A stretch of DNA of 64,000 bases from Byssochlamys sp. IMV 00236 (taxonomy: Eukaryota; Ascomycota; Eurotiomycetes; Eurotiales; Thermoascaceae). The notes beneath the pieces are model-generated. The model searched no databases. It worked only from the letters and a program-made list of their open reading frames with translations, and had not been told where the DNA came from. Below are positions 24,331-35,288 of the stretch, in pieces. The DNA lies in assembly GCA_001931875.2 (NCBI GenBank), contig MSJH02000622.1:1-64000 (forward strand), read 5' to 3'. The position numbers and the translations under genes are program-made. Within the stretch, counting starts at the first letter, position 1, and each line of letters begins with the position of its first letter.

Positions 24331-25461
24331 ACTGACGATGGCGGTGGATAAAGGAGCGAAATCACAGCGACTGCGAAGCTGCTCAGCAACAGCTCTCTAC
24401 GCAAGTGCGGGGGCGATAATAGATATAAGTAGATCATGGCAAGCCGGCGTTATCCTGGCATGTCACGTCTAGCTGGTCCTTGGAATGGAAAGGGGTGGTA
24501 GATCATTGAGGTTGCTCATGGCGACCAGGATCAAATCCATAGCTCTATCTCCGGTCGCACAGCTCTGCGTGCGATAACTTCTGGGCCATTATGAATCTTG
24601 ATTGACCCTTGTACCTGCAACTTTTTAGCACACGGATGGTTCTGTAATTCGAGCCAGAATCATCTCATACTTCATACTCATTGGAGGTCACGCCGGCGCG
24701 CGGAATGTGTTTTTCCCCTGTCGATCAACTATGAACGGACGCTGTGCGGAATGAAGCAGGAGGCGCAGCGATCCTCTGGCCATTTTTGAGCAGTTTCGCG
24801 GTCAAAGCCTTATAATTGATACAGAACTCCCCTCTTTTATCTAAGGTCGAGACTGTCCGGGTGGCGCATAGCGTGAACAGTGGGTCGGTAGGTTACTTCG
24901 AGGCTCGAACGGTCTGGATAGCAATGGCATTATGGTTGCATCCGAAGGTGAAGCTGTTAGATGGTACTCTAACTTTTGAGGTACAGTACATCTCATATCA
25001 ATTCTGAGCGCTATCACCCTCAGTTGCTTGATTCGTTGCTGAGCTTGACGGTAATTGACTATCTATCAAGAGCGACATCGACCAACTTCTCCGTCACGCC
25101 ACTCCTCGGCTCATCAACATTCGACCCCTCATTGTCCAGTGTCGATTTAAACCGCGATAACTTCCAAGTGTGGTTGGAATATTATCTGCAATACCATCGT
25201 TGATGTTGAGCTTTTCCTGTCCTCTACTATTTATCACAACTATTAAGGCATTACAACCTTGCAGTCTGCTGAAAGCAAGCATAGAGGACCGATTCCCTCG
25301 ACGAAACACGCATCTTCGGTATTAAGCGACCAAAATGATATCCCTGACACATTTGTCGCGATTAGATCATTTGCATTTCGTACATATACGTTTACTCTAC
25401 AGCTATAACTCGTCCCGGACCCCGTCTGTTTATAAGTTCTACCCACATGCTGGGGAACCCA
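24331..25461. other. Intergenic region upstream of GH92 and downstream of FAT1
   Basis: Both neighbours are on the minus strand, so this holds the GH92 promoter and the FAT1 3' region. A GCGGGG (24407-24412) fits the short CreA consensus SYGGRG, but a single match is weak. No coding signal was found. Confidence 0.45.
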
Positions 25462-27625
25462 TTACAGCTTTGCAGCACCAGCCTCAATTCCAGTCCAGCT
25501 GCTCTCGTCGAGAGGTTGATATTGGCTTCCGTTCAGCCAGTACAGGGAGTCACCGCCCGCGTCTTTTCGTGGATCCCATCCTTTCTTGGCCAGGTCGCCT
25601 TTGGCTTGCTTGAAGGTGACACCAGTCGAAACTCTGAGGCTTTGTCAGTATTGCTGAACAGCATATTCGTCACGGGGTGGTGACATACTTTTCGATAAAC
25701 CGGACAAAACGGGGTATAGCGTAGGTGGGCACGCCCTTGGCCCTGAGTGCTTTATAGAGAGTGGATATAAATTCCCTCTCGCTCTCGGGTGTCCATTTCT
25801 CCAGTGTGATAGCTGCAGCACCAGCTTGGCCATCATAGCTGCTGCAGTTAGTCTATCTGGTCCTGTGTCATGCTAGAGTGAATGCTTACCTCTGAAGCCT
25901 TACGCCATATACGACGGCGTCATGTACTCCTGGAAGCCGACAGATGTGATCTCTGACCTCTCCTGCGCTAACATTTTCTCCTTTCCAGCGGAAAGTATCC
26001 CCCACGCGGTCCTGGAAACGAATCCAGCCCGAGGATTCATGGACTAGCAGGTCACCGCTTCGCTGGAAGAGGTCTCCTTTCCGGAAGACATTTCGAATCA
26101 ACTTCTTCTCCGTCGCCTCCTTGTTGCCCAAGTATTCTGTTAAAAGGGCGCGATTCTTGACCCGACCAATGGCTTCACCTTCCTCGTTCAACTTGGCCTT
26201 GACACAGAATCCCGTTTTCGGATCCCGATACGGCATCTCGGTCTCTGGGTCATACTTGACGATGATGACATCGTCCTCCATCAGACGCCTGATGGGTCCT
26301 GAGAATCCGATCTTGCCAACACCCCAGGCGCCTTCACCCATGTTGTCGTATTTGGCGACACCTTCTGTCGAGCGGTAGAACTCGCGAATCTCAGGCACTC
26401 CGAAACGCTCCTTGAAGCGCTCCCAAATCTCCCCGCGTAGACCATTGCCAGCCGCCACCCTGCAAGAATGGTTGCGGTCGTATGGTGATGGCGGAGTGGC
26501 TAGCAAGTACCGGCACAGTTCACCAATGTACATGATTCGAGTCGCGCGCGAGTCATGGACATCCTTCCAGAATTGTGAAGAAGAGAACTTGCGTCGCAAG
26601 CAGAAGGTCCCCAGGTTACCCAGCGAATAACACATTCCAGCGAACATAGCAGTGCCGTGAAAAAGGGGCAATGGCGAGTATATCCTCATCGGATAGTACT
26701 TGGACGGATTGCTCAGGTCTCTTTTTAATGGGTTCGCCGTGACAAGCATCACCATGTTCGGGACAGCACAAGCCTTGGGCATGCCAGTCGTTCCCGATGT
26801 ATAGATAAGAACAGCCAGATCAACGATAGAGCGTTTCGCAGCCTTTAAACCCGTGCTCGGCTGTGTCTGAAGGTCCTGCAGACTGATGAGCTCTGCCGTG
26901 TCAGGAATGATGCCGTCAAACGATCCTATGTTCAATGATATGCGCGGTTGATCCCCGATAGCAAACTGGGCCAGATCTGGTGATGCAATGATCATCTTGG
27001 CATTGGAGACGTTCAAGCAATGGAGGAAGGTCTCGTCTAGTCATTAAGAGGTCAGTATAATGTTTACACAATCCCGCAGCAACGGTTCGCTTACCTCGCA
27101 GATTGGTATTGATCATAGCAGCCACTGCACCCAGTTTCGAGAGTGCATGTATACAGATAACCATTTCCGGGGAGTTCGTTGTGAAGACCGCGACGAAATC
27201 ACCCGGTCGAACACCCCGGGCATGGAGCACCTCAGCAAATTTGTCGACCACTGGAACCCGTCAGTAACTGAATCAGTCGCTATAGTGGCCATAATAAACA
27301 ATCTTTTGGACTACTGGGCATTTGAGGTGTCCTTACGGTCTTTCAACTGAGCATATGTCCAGGTCTTGCCTTCGAACCACAGCGCCTCGGACGCGCCTTT
27401 GCCGTGAATCTCGACACCTCGCTGTAGCAACCCGTATACGGTCTGTGACTCTCCCAGATCTTTGACACATTGGGCCAGCCGTTTGCCAAAATCTCGGTCA
27501 TGGTAGAGGTTTGTCAGATCTGTAGAGATACCCAACTTGGCGTTGAGGTAGGCACCCGCAGCAGCGACAAAGGCCGATGCCATCGCGACGGACGACGGCG
27601 TGGCGCCGACGACGATGGGAAGCAT
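25462..27625 (-). CDS. fat1: Very-long-chain acyl-CoA synthetase / fatty acid transporter (FAT1/FATP family)
   Basis: Activates long and very-long-chain fatty acids to CoA thioesters with ATP. Exons 27625-27337, 27250-27095, 27036-25890, 25838-25689 and 25639-25462 give 639 aa. The N-terminus is hydrophobic. The AMP-binding signature is LIYTSGTTGMPKAC; other family motifs are AAMINTNLR, CRVAAGNGLRGEIWERF, FREFYRSTEG-like EFYRSTEGVAKYDN, and DRVGDTFRWKGENVS near the C-terminal subdomain. The join from exon 3 to 4 gives GVRLQSYDGQAGAAAI; the tail reads TFKQAKGD and SLYWLNGSQYQPLDESSW. The last residues are AKL, fitting peroxisomal targeting signal 1. The gene diverges from the peroxisomal thiolase, supporting a role in feeding beta-oxidation. 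Some fungal relatives instead activate aryl acids; substrate is unproven. Confidence 0.93.
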
Positions 27626-28757
27626 TTTGTCCAGATTCAGTCTCTATTGTGCTCCTCTTCTGTGATTTTTGATATTTCTCTTCAACAGGATATATGAGAG
27701 ATCAATTAAATAGCCCGGGATAAGCTTGTTCCCGTTCACGAAACACACCGGTCCGAGATTCCAAGATCGAACTGCCACTCGACCTCCACACTCTTGCGGA
27801 GCTTAGTCTGGGAGAAGATTCAGTTATACACTCCGGGGAATGCGGACAAAGTGGCAGCCGGGAGCTGGAGTGTTCATCTGCCGCTGCGTGGCTTGAAACT
27901 CGAAAGAAGGGACTTTGAAATGTATCGTGATAGACGGATCTCGGTATAGCACTTTGATGTACTACGGTGTTTCGAATGGTTATAAGAATCTCCTCCATGC
28001 TCTTAACTCTTTATGGTGTTTTGGCTGCTCTGGGGTAATACGCCATACAGCCCCACATGGGGCATTTTGGTGATCTTGAAGGTGTCAAGATGATAACTAG
28101 GGATTCACAGAGTATATCAACCTCTTGCTGTTCTCTACAAAACGCCGCGAAGCTGTTCAAAATTGAGCGATACAGATACATAAGGACGACTTCTACTCTT
28201 ACCCTTCGTCCTCATGACTGCCCCGTTTCCTGATATCATCGACAATTATCGGCCGCATAGTTAATCACAACATGGAGGGCTGTGGAGAAAGGCCCCTTGA
28301 GCTAACGCTCTGATATCCGAACTCAATCGCCCAAAGCGTTCAAAATCGCAGTCGATCGCGCACTCCGAGCAGCCGAGGTACCAGCGGTGACAGTATTGTA
28401 ACGTCGCTAGGACGGCATTGCTTTTCGGCAGGTTAATACCGCAGCGCCCGTTACCTAGGCATCTTGAGGTTTTATCTCGGCCTTATTGAGCCGACTGGCT
28501 GCTTGGTTGTTCCTAGTCGGGTGGACAGAAGTCTTTAATCTGTACATGTGCTCTGTGGGGATTCCCTAGTTAAAGTACCGTCCATCCTAAAATCTACCCG
28601 TTTCTTTCTTTTTTGCCATCGACCTCGAGGATATATATCTTGCAGCGGATCTCCCCGCCCCCGCAGTTTCGGTCTTTTGCAGTCGTGTTTACTGGTACTA
28701 TCCGTCGAGCAGGCAGACACGGATTTCAGATCACGGCAGCTACATACAGATTTCAAA
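27626..28757. promoter_or_regulatory. Shared divergent promoter of FAT1 and peroxisomal thiolase
   Basis: 1132 bp between the two start codons. A CCGAGG (reverse CCTCGG) lies at 28373-28378, 380 bp before the thiolase ATG. CCTCGG is the core recognised by the fatty-acid-response factors FarA/FarB in Aspergillus. Only this one exact match was seen. Co-regulation is inferred from arrangement and targeting signals. Confidence 0.4.
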
Positions 28758-30355
28758 ATGTCGTCCGCACAGCAGAGGTTGTCCTCCATAGCTAACCAGC
28801 TCTCTGGCTCTAGCGAATCTGCGGCCAGACAGAAGATACTTGCGCAGAACCCCGACGATATTGTAAGTCCCGACCACGTCTTAGCAATATACTCGCTTCC
28901 GAAAAAATATATGGATTGGATGCGTTGATCTAACAGAAAAGTAGGTGATTACGCTGGCCGTGAGAACACCGCTTACCAAGGCTCGCAAGGGGGGCTTGAA
29001 GGATACCCCGTTGGATGATCTTCTTGTTTCGCTACTGACGGTGCGCAAAACCCGAGTTTATTGTTCAGTAAAAGTTTCCTACGCAACACACGTCTGACCG
29101 TATCTAGACTGTTCGCGAGAAGTCCAAGATTGACCCCAACCAGGTGGAGGATGTCTGTGTTGGAAACGTTCTGTCGCCCAGTGCAGCCTACATTGCTCGC
29201 TCATCTGTTCTGGCTGCAGGCTTTCCCGAGAGCACGGCCGCTTCAGTATCCAACCGATTCTGCTCATCCGGTCTGCTCGCGATCCAAAATGTCGCCAACC
29301 AGATCATTGCTGGGTCTATCGATGTCGGTATCGCTGTTGGAGCTGAGAGCATGAGCACGTGTCCCGACAATGGCGCCCCGAAAATGTCTGACTCCATCCT
29401 GTCACATCGCCTTGCTGGCCAGAACACGCAGCCTATGGGCCAGACGTCAGAGAACGTCGCCGGTCAGTTCAGTATCACCCGTGAGCAGATGGATGCTTTC
29501 GCTGCCAAGAGCTTCCAGAAGGCCGAGCGCGCCCAGAAGGCTGGTTGGTTTGACGAGGAAATCGTGCCCGTACGAACCAAAGTCAAGGATCCCAAGACCG
29601 GCGAGGTCAAGGAGGTTATTGTCAACCGCGATGATGGTGTCCGATACGGTACTACCCCCGAGGGCCTGAGCAAGATCCGTGCTGCTTTCCCGCAGTGGGC
29701 GCCCAGCAACACTACTGGTGGCAACGCCAGTCAGATCACCGATGGCGCCGCCGCAGTGCTCCTGATGAAGCGATCGCGAGCGCAACAGCTAGGCCAGCCG
29801 ATTGTTGGCAAGTTTGTGGGTGCTACGGTCATTGGTCTTGAGCCCCGTATCATGGGTATCGGACCTTCCATTGCTATCCCGAAGATCCTGAGCAAGTACA
29901 ACCTGAGTCAAGACGAGGTGGATATCTATGAGATCAACGAGGCTTTCGCTTCCATGGTGCGTTTTTGCCTGCCTAGCCATATATTTCAACTCCCGTCGTT
30001 CAGCAACTAACCGTTCTTTAGGGCGTCTACTGCGTCGACAAGCTCGGTCTGGATGAGAGCAAGGTTAACCCCCGTGGTGGTGCAATGTGAGTTCATCTGA
30101 TCTTAACATAAGCTGGACGATTTACTAAGAACCATTATAGTGCCCTGGGCCACCCCCTCGGCTGCACAGGAGCGCGACAGGTCGTCACTGCTCTGTCCGA
30201 GCTTCGAAGACAGAACAAACGTGTTGCTGTGACATCTATGTGTGTTGGAACGGTAAGTCCTCCGCAATCCAAGGCTACAACCTTGACCAAGCATTCACTG
30301 ACGTTATCTAAAACAGGGAATGGGAATGGCTGGAATTTTCGTGTCCGAGCATTAA
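28758..30355 (+). CDS. Peroxisomal 3-ketoacyl-CoA thiolase
   Basis: Last step of beta-oxidation: thiolytic cleavage of 3-ketoacyl-CoA to acetyl-CoA and a shortened acyl-CoA. Exons 28758-28862, 28945-29040, 29108-29956, 30022-30086, 30141-30252 and 30317-30355 give 421 aa, as in yeast Pot1 and plant KAT enzymes. A clear PTS2 lies at residues 7-15 (R-L-SSIAN-Q-L), so the protein should be imported by Pex7. Active-site residues are C119 (NRFCSSG), H376 (GHPLGCTG) and C406 (SMCVGTGMGM). The thiolase signature NEAFASM ends exon 3. Expression probably rises on fatty acids through the shared promoter with FAT1. The 3' end faces the luciferase-domain gene. Confidence 0.96.
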
Positions 30356-30727
30356 GCTGTTGTGTCTATTCCATACTCCGCAGTCTAAACTTCGGATCTG
30401 TATTTTCTTTTTCTAGCATGTATTAACGGCGAATGAATCAATTAGACCAGAATGGACATGTTGTAAATCCATGATATGGACCCTTGTAAAGACAGGAGGA
30501 TAATATTAAGCTTCGAGCGAGATGAGATTATATCCACGACTATTAAACATCCACAAGGACAAGTTAAATGATCAGATATGTTTGCCCGACGCCAAACTCC
30601 TCCGTTATCACTGGGTATCCCATTACATCCTCCCATATAGTACATCCATATATCTCCCAGACAACTAACACCGTCCCACTCCGGCACCTCATCACCTGAA
30701 TCAGAACTCCCCGACACATCAAACTGC
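30356..30727. other. Convergent 3' intergenic region
   Basis: Between the stop codons of the thiolase (+) and luciferase-domain gene (-). AT-rich, with no coding signal. Confidence 0.6.
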
Positions 30728-31682
30728 TCAGATTACCTCGTCAGTCGACACTCCCGCTCCAAACGCCACTGCTGCCTTTACGATATTTATCACAACTTTA
30801 ATCTCCTCCTCATCCCTCGGTGCGTAGATCAAGAGAAACTCATTCGGGATAAACATTGCCCTTTTCTTCCCGAATAATTTGCGAAAAACCGTAGAGCCCG
30901 ACAGCGAGTGACGCTGGCCCCATCCGGCCTCGATGACCTTCTTACTGTCCACAGGCGAAAGGATCACATGGACCGAATGTTCGGCAGTGCCGTGGACATG
31001 AGCGATTTCACCCCGTGTGGATGAAGTAACGAGAGGATTGGGACGAGGCGCGAGGTCGGAGATGAAGAGTGCAGATGTATGTTTTTCCAGATTGGACGGT
31101 GCAATGTTCAGTATATTTTGATTGTTGAACTGAATCTCGAGGAAGGTTTTGAGCAGTTTCTAATATATCCGCATTCATCAGACAGTCAGTCCTCTTGTGC
31201 GCGCGACGATATCGATTGATAAAATATAGAAAGAAATCACTTAATAGTTAACTAGATCCTACCTCTTTAATCTCCGTTTCCGGAGTCTGCGTAAGCTGTC
31301 TCTGCGGCGCAGCATGCGTCCCAACTTCCGGTCTCGGTCCCTTTCTCTGTGGTAAATCGTCGTCTTTCAACCATGTCCTCTCCTCTCCTAACTCTTCGAC
31401 GTCCTGGTCATACACCGCTGTATCCAGCATCTCGCGCTGCAGCGGTGCCAGGAGGGAGATGGCCAGCCATCCGAAAACATTGTATGGCGGACCGCCGGGT
31501 CCATAGGACATGTATTTCTTGTAGTCCCTATACGCAGCCGGTGCGCAGAGGATACCAACTGCAGTGAGCAGCGATGCGGATGCGATGGTTAGTGCTGTGG
31601 AGTAAGATGATCCATAGCGATAGTGGTTGGGAAATCCGGGGAGGCGGGGAAGACGGAGGGTGGAGAGTGTGGAGGAGGGCAT
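30728..31682 (-). CDS. Luciferase-domain (DUF5519-like) membrane protein, possibly frameshifted
   Basis: Fungal protein with the so-called luciferase domain (light emission is not implied); function unknown. Exon 1 is 31682-31263 (140 codons): it has one clear hydrophobic segment (STALTIASASLLTAVGILCA) and a second weaker one (FGWLAISLLAPL). The C-terminal exon ends at 30728 and carries ALFISDLAPRPNP, GEIAHVHGTAEHSVHVILS and VIEAGWGQRHSLSG, the family's most conserved part. The join is problematic. The best 3' splice site (ATATATTAG, exon from 31160) gives KLLKTFL but one base out of frame with the following EIQFNNQN. A weaker acceptor 25 bases later (exon from 31135) keeps the frame and gives 275 aa. 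So either the later AG is used, or there is a one-base indel (mutation or sequence error) near 31138-31142. Confidence 0.75.
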
Positions 31683-32434
31683 ATTATTATGTATGTTGTT
31701 GTTATTGATTACTGGATCTGCAGATTAAATTATCAAGGAGAACCGTCAAGGTCCTTGTTTCATATATGAGATGGTTGGTTGTATGTATGTATGTACCTTG
31801 AGAGGAACCTGGGGGTTTTGAGAAATTGTACTGCTTATCACACGGTGTGTTCTCGGAGCGCTTCGGATCGGAGCCGATGCCATACAAATGGACTTTGGGG
31901 GCCAAGAGCATCCGCGCCAATATCGTATGTACAAAACCCATCTGGTAACGGTGGTTTGACAGAGTTTAGAGAAAACGTGGTTTCTCGCTATATGTAGAAC
32001 GAGGTCTGTAGACTTTTACAGTTTTACTATTCCTCATCACATACTTGATACCATGCTGGCTTTAGAGACATGAATCAAAGAGCTTGCACCCTAAGTATAT
32101 TCACTGTAATCTCCCGAATATGGCAGAATGGACTTCATACAAGATATCCCGCCTGGTTGAAGGGCCGAGCTGAAGCATTTAGAACGTTCAAGTGCTCGCT
32201 AGGACATTCGCTAAAGTTTGTCGGCAAGGACGCCTCTAAATACTAATCGACTACCTAGGAATAAAGCATGCTGTATAATGCTAGATACGACAATAATTGG
32301 AAACATGGAACAGAATAGACATTGTATGGCTCCATTCCTATCTTCCAAGCTGTGGTCTTCCCAACGGTTCCGACTATTCGCACGGCTTTCAAAAAACAAT
32401 CGGAGGTCAAAGCCTGACCTATTCCCCAGACATT
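31683..32434. other. Intergenic region
   Basis: Promoter of the luciferase-domain gene and 3' region of the SDR gene, both on the minus strand. A short GTAT repeat occurs at about 31780-31795. Nothing else seen. Confidence 0.5.
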
Positions 32435-33223
32435 TTACAACCTCGAGTATATGCTCTCCTTCTGTGCCCGTACGTCCAATTCCTGCGTCCAGGCACTTCG
32501 CGGTTGAGTATGCAGAAACCAGTAGATGTGAGCCAGATCTTTTGGTTGCGCGAGATAGGATTCAACATCCTCCAACTTAGCTGTCTCTCCCTCTCGCTGC
32601 CATTGCCGTCGCCGCACGCCGCCAATCAACTTTCCATCCACTGGACCGTCAATGATGATATGTGCCGCGTGAATTCCCTGGGATTGGTATTCGCGGGCCA
32701 CGATCTGCGCTAGAGACCGCAACCCGAACTTTCCAGGAGAGAAACTGCTTAGTCCGGGTGAACCACGCAGCGAACCTGTCGCGCCTGTATATAGAATCGT
32801 TCCCTGACCTGCGGCTAGCATGTCGGGTAACACGCACTTGGTGGACCAGAAAGCACCGAACAGATTAATCTTCGTAAAGCCTTCGAATTCCTCGGTCGTA
32901 GTATCCAGGATTGATCTGCCATTGACGCGACGTGCACCGGCATTGTACACCAAGACATTCACTGCACCCAGGTCGGCACGGATGGATTTGAAGCTGGAAA
33001 TAACCGACTCCTCAATTCGCAAGTCAGTTATATAGTATCTCGCCGTCCCTTTTCCATAGTCGGCATCGATACCCTCGACCATCGTCCGGAGTTTGTCTTC
33101 AGTACGGGCCAGGAGAGCGACGACGAAGCCTTCGGCCACGAATCGTCGGGCAACGGCCTCTCCGATTCCAGGCCCGGCGCCTACAATGGCCACAACGGGT
33201 TTCTTTTGTGTGTTGTAAGACAT
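32435..33223 (-). CDS. Short-chain dehydrogenase/reductase lacking the catalytic tyrosine
   Basis: NAD(P)-dependent Rossmann-fold protein; single exon, 262 aa, start ATG at 33223. The nucleotide-binding motif is VGAGPGIGEAVAR (residues 14-26), and the structural YNAGARR follows at about 93-99. The usual S-Y-x3-K catalytic group is altered: the segment reads TGATGSLRGSPGLSSFSPGKFGL (given here in parts: TGATGSLRG, then SSFSPGKFG), so the tyrosine position is F161 while K165 remains. As I recall, this F-x3-K form occurs in a known atypical SDR subgroup with the TGATxSLRG motif, so it may be a family trait rather than damage. It may act on an unusual substrate or mainly bind cofactor. Substrate and pathway are unknown. 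Confidence 0.9.
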   Translation of the reverse strand: MSYNTQKKPVVAIVGAGPGIGEAVARRFVAEGFVVALLARTEDKLRTMVEGIDADYGKGTARYYITDLRIEESVISSFKSIRADLGAVNVLVYNAGARRVNGRSILDTTTEEFEGFTKINLFGAFWSTKCVLPDMLAAGQGTILYTGATGSLRGSPGLSSFSPGKFGLRSLAQIVAREYQSQGIHAAHIIIDGPVDGKLIGGVRRRQWQREGETAKLEDVESYLAQPKDLAHIYWFLHTQPRSAWTQELDVRAQKESIYSRL

Positions 33224-35288
33224 GATATTTCACTTCTGTGGGAAACCCATCACATTGAGATCTATGGTATGAATAAAAGTGTTCGGGAAAGAACACTTCT
33301 TATATGACCACCAGTGTCTAAGTAGGTGGGTGGAGCAGGAAAGAAACCGAGGCTCGATTTTATGGATATTGTAACCAGAATGCGGATAAGCTGGCCTGTG
33401 CACGCGGCAGGCTCCAGTTTAGAATAGTCTATCTACGTTTATTTTAGCGTCTCGGGGAGAAATGACACCGAGAAGATCAGTAACGACAAGCCAATTCCGA
33501 CTTGTTGTTGATAGATAGATGAATTGGTATCATGAGATATCCCTGCCCTCAAACAAAAGGACAAGTTAGCCCAGAAATATCTCGATTTTGGTGTATTTGA
33601 TTATGCTCGGTTACACGCAAGCCCTGGTTAGTGATCAACCGAAGCTCTTCCTCGGTTCCACAGCCGCAGTTTTTGATCAGTAACCAGTTTGGAACTTACT
33701 AGTTATTAAGGTAATAAGGTAATAATGATTGTTAATATTGGTTTCTAATTCCGCAGCCGATCGAGATCTTCCATTTTTCTTGGCTTGCAAGCCCATTTGA
33801 TCCTCTGCGTAGCCATGTCATCCTGTTCGGTCTGATTCCTGGATCCGGAAAGGTTCTTTATGGCCTGGAAGGTAGCGCTGCGCGCAATGCGGAGGAGGCT
33901 GCGGCACAACGGTCTAAACAGGTCAGCGATAAACCGAAACTATGACGGAAGGGAGATGGAGTGGAATTGAATAGTCAGATAGTATTTACTTTGCTGAAAT
34001 TTTCATGAAACAAGACTTGTTGAAATTGATTTCACCCTCTTGGTGTTTTAGTCCAAATTACTACTGGTGTTTGTTGAGAGCTGCCTTCGTACAGTACGTC
34101 CCACCTGAATGGTAAATGATCAGGACTTGCAAGTTTGCTACTCTAAATCACGTCCTTTAGCAGATTCTCAAGGCTTGCTGTCTCTAACACTGTGCGTTTG
34201 GGGCGTAGTTCTAGTCAGGATCTCTCTCGATAATGATATTCTAAGCCTCTTCTCCAATTACAATCTGTATATCATAATAGCGAAAAGGCTGTTATGTATT
34301 ATCGATTTTCGAATCTTAGCGGCACGTCATTCTCATATTTGTGACTGAACATCTTTCGATATGTCGACTCCTATTAGAAGATCAGCTTGATCACTGGTAC
34401 GAATGGGATTAGGGTGGAGATTCCTTAATCTTATTATTCGACGACGCAAACTGATGCCCTATTCGTGAGGGTGCACAATCACGATATCTCAAACGAGCCC
34501 TCTGCAAAGCGCCCGGCACACGTGTCCAGACTCCATGGTGTACTCGCCGGATCTACAACCCCTCCCACGATGTAGAGGGCGGTTGCGGCGCATCTGATAA
34601 GAATCGAATCATACGTCCAGGCAGGTATGCGGCACAGCGAACCCTGCCTCATCAGAACTAGGATCTAGGAAGGGTGCCTCAGGTGCTGCGCAATATCCAT
34701 CCAATAAATGTGATAGACCGTTTGTTGATGTATTCTCGGAGGCACGCGAGCTCCCTATCACTTGGCTTTAAACTGATAAACTACGGGTATCAAATATTTC
34801 CACTCGGGGTAGCTGAATACGCATTGTCATACCTTCTATCTCTGCACATTGGGCATAGAGACACCTACACGCATTAAAACGCATTACTGCTCAAGCTGTC
34901 GTATAGTTTGAAATTTCCTGTTCCGCTAGTAAGTTGGATCTAGATCGGGTCCCAGGTAATCTATCCTGGATAATATACACTTCTACATATTATGAAAGAC
35001 TAAACGCTAGACGAAGGAAGATATATGCAGGCATTCTCTACGTTGCAATATCCTCAACTGAGGAAGAGTGGAAAGTTTTGTTATATGTATTGGACTACTT
35101 ATGTCTTCTTAATAAATAGACCATAGCGCTGATCCACTTATTGATTCTGGACGCGGGATTTCAGACGATATTGACAGAGACTTATGGAACTGGTACGTAG
35201 ATTCATAATTCCTCCCCATCTAAAGATCATCACGCTCCTCTATCTATCAGTGGGTATCAAAACTTCATATCCCAACTCCCTCCATCGT
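33224..35288. other. 2.1 kb gene-free stretch
   Basis: AT-rich, with only short open frames of no known family. It includes the SDR promoter and the 3' region of the Atg22-family gene. Short TAATAAGGTAATAA repeats lie at about 33709-33727. Confidence 0.5.

Noticed and set aside
24407..24412. CreA site in the GH92 promoter
   Set aside because: A single six-base degenerate match is expected by chance; not listed as a regulatory site.
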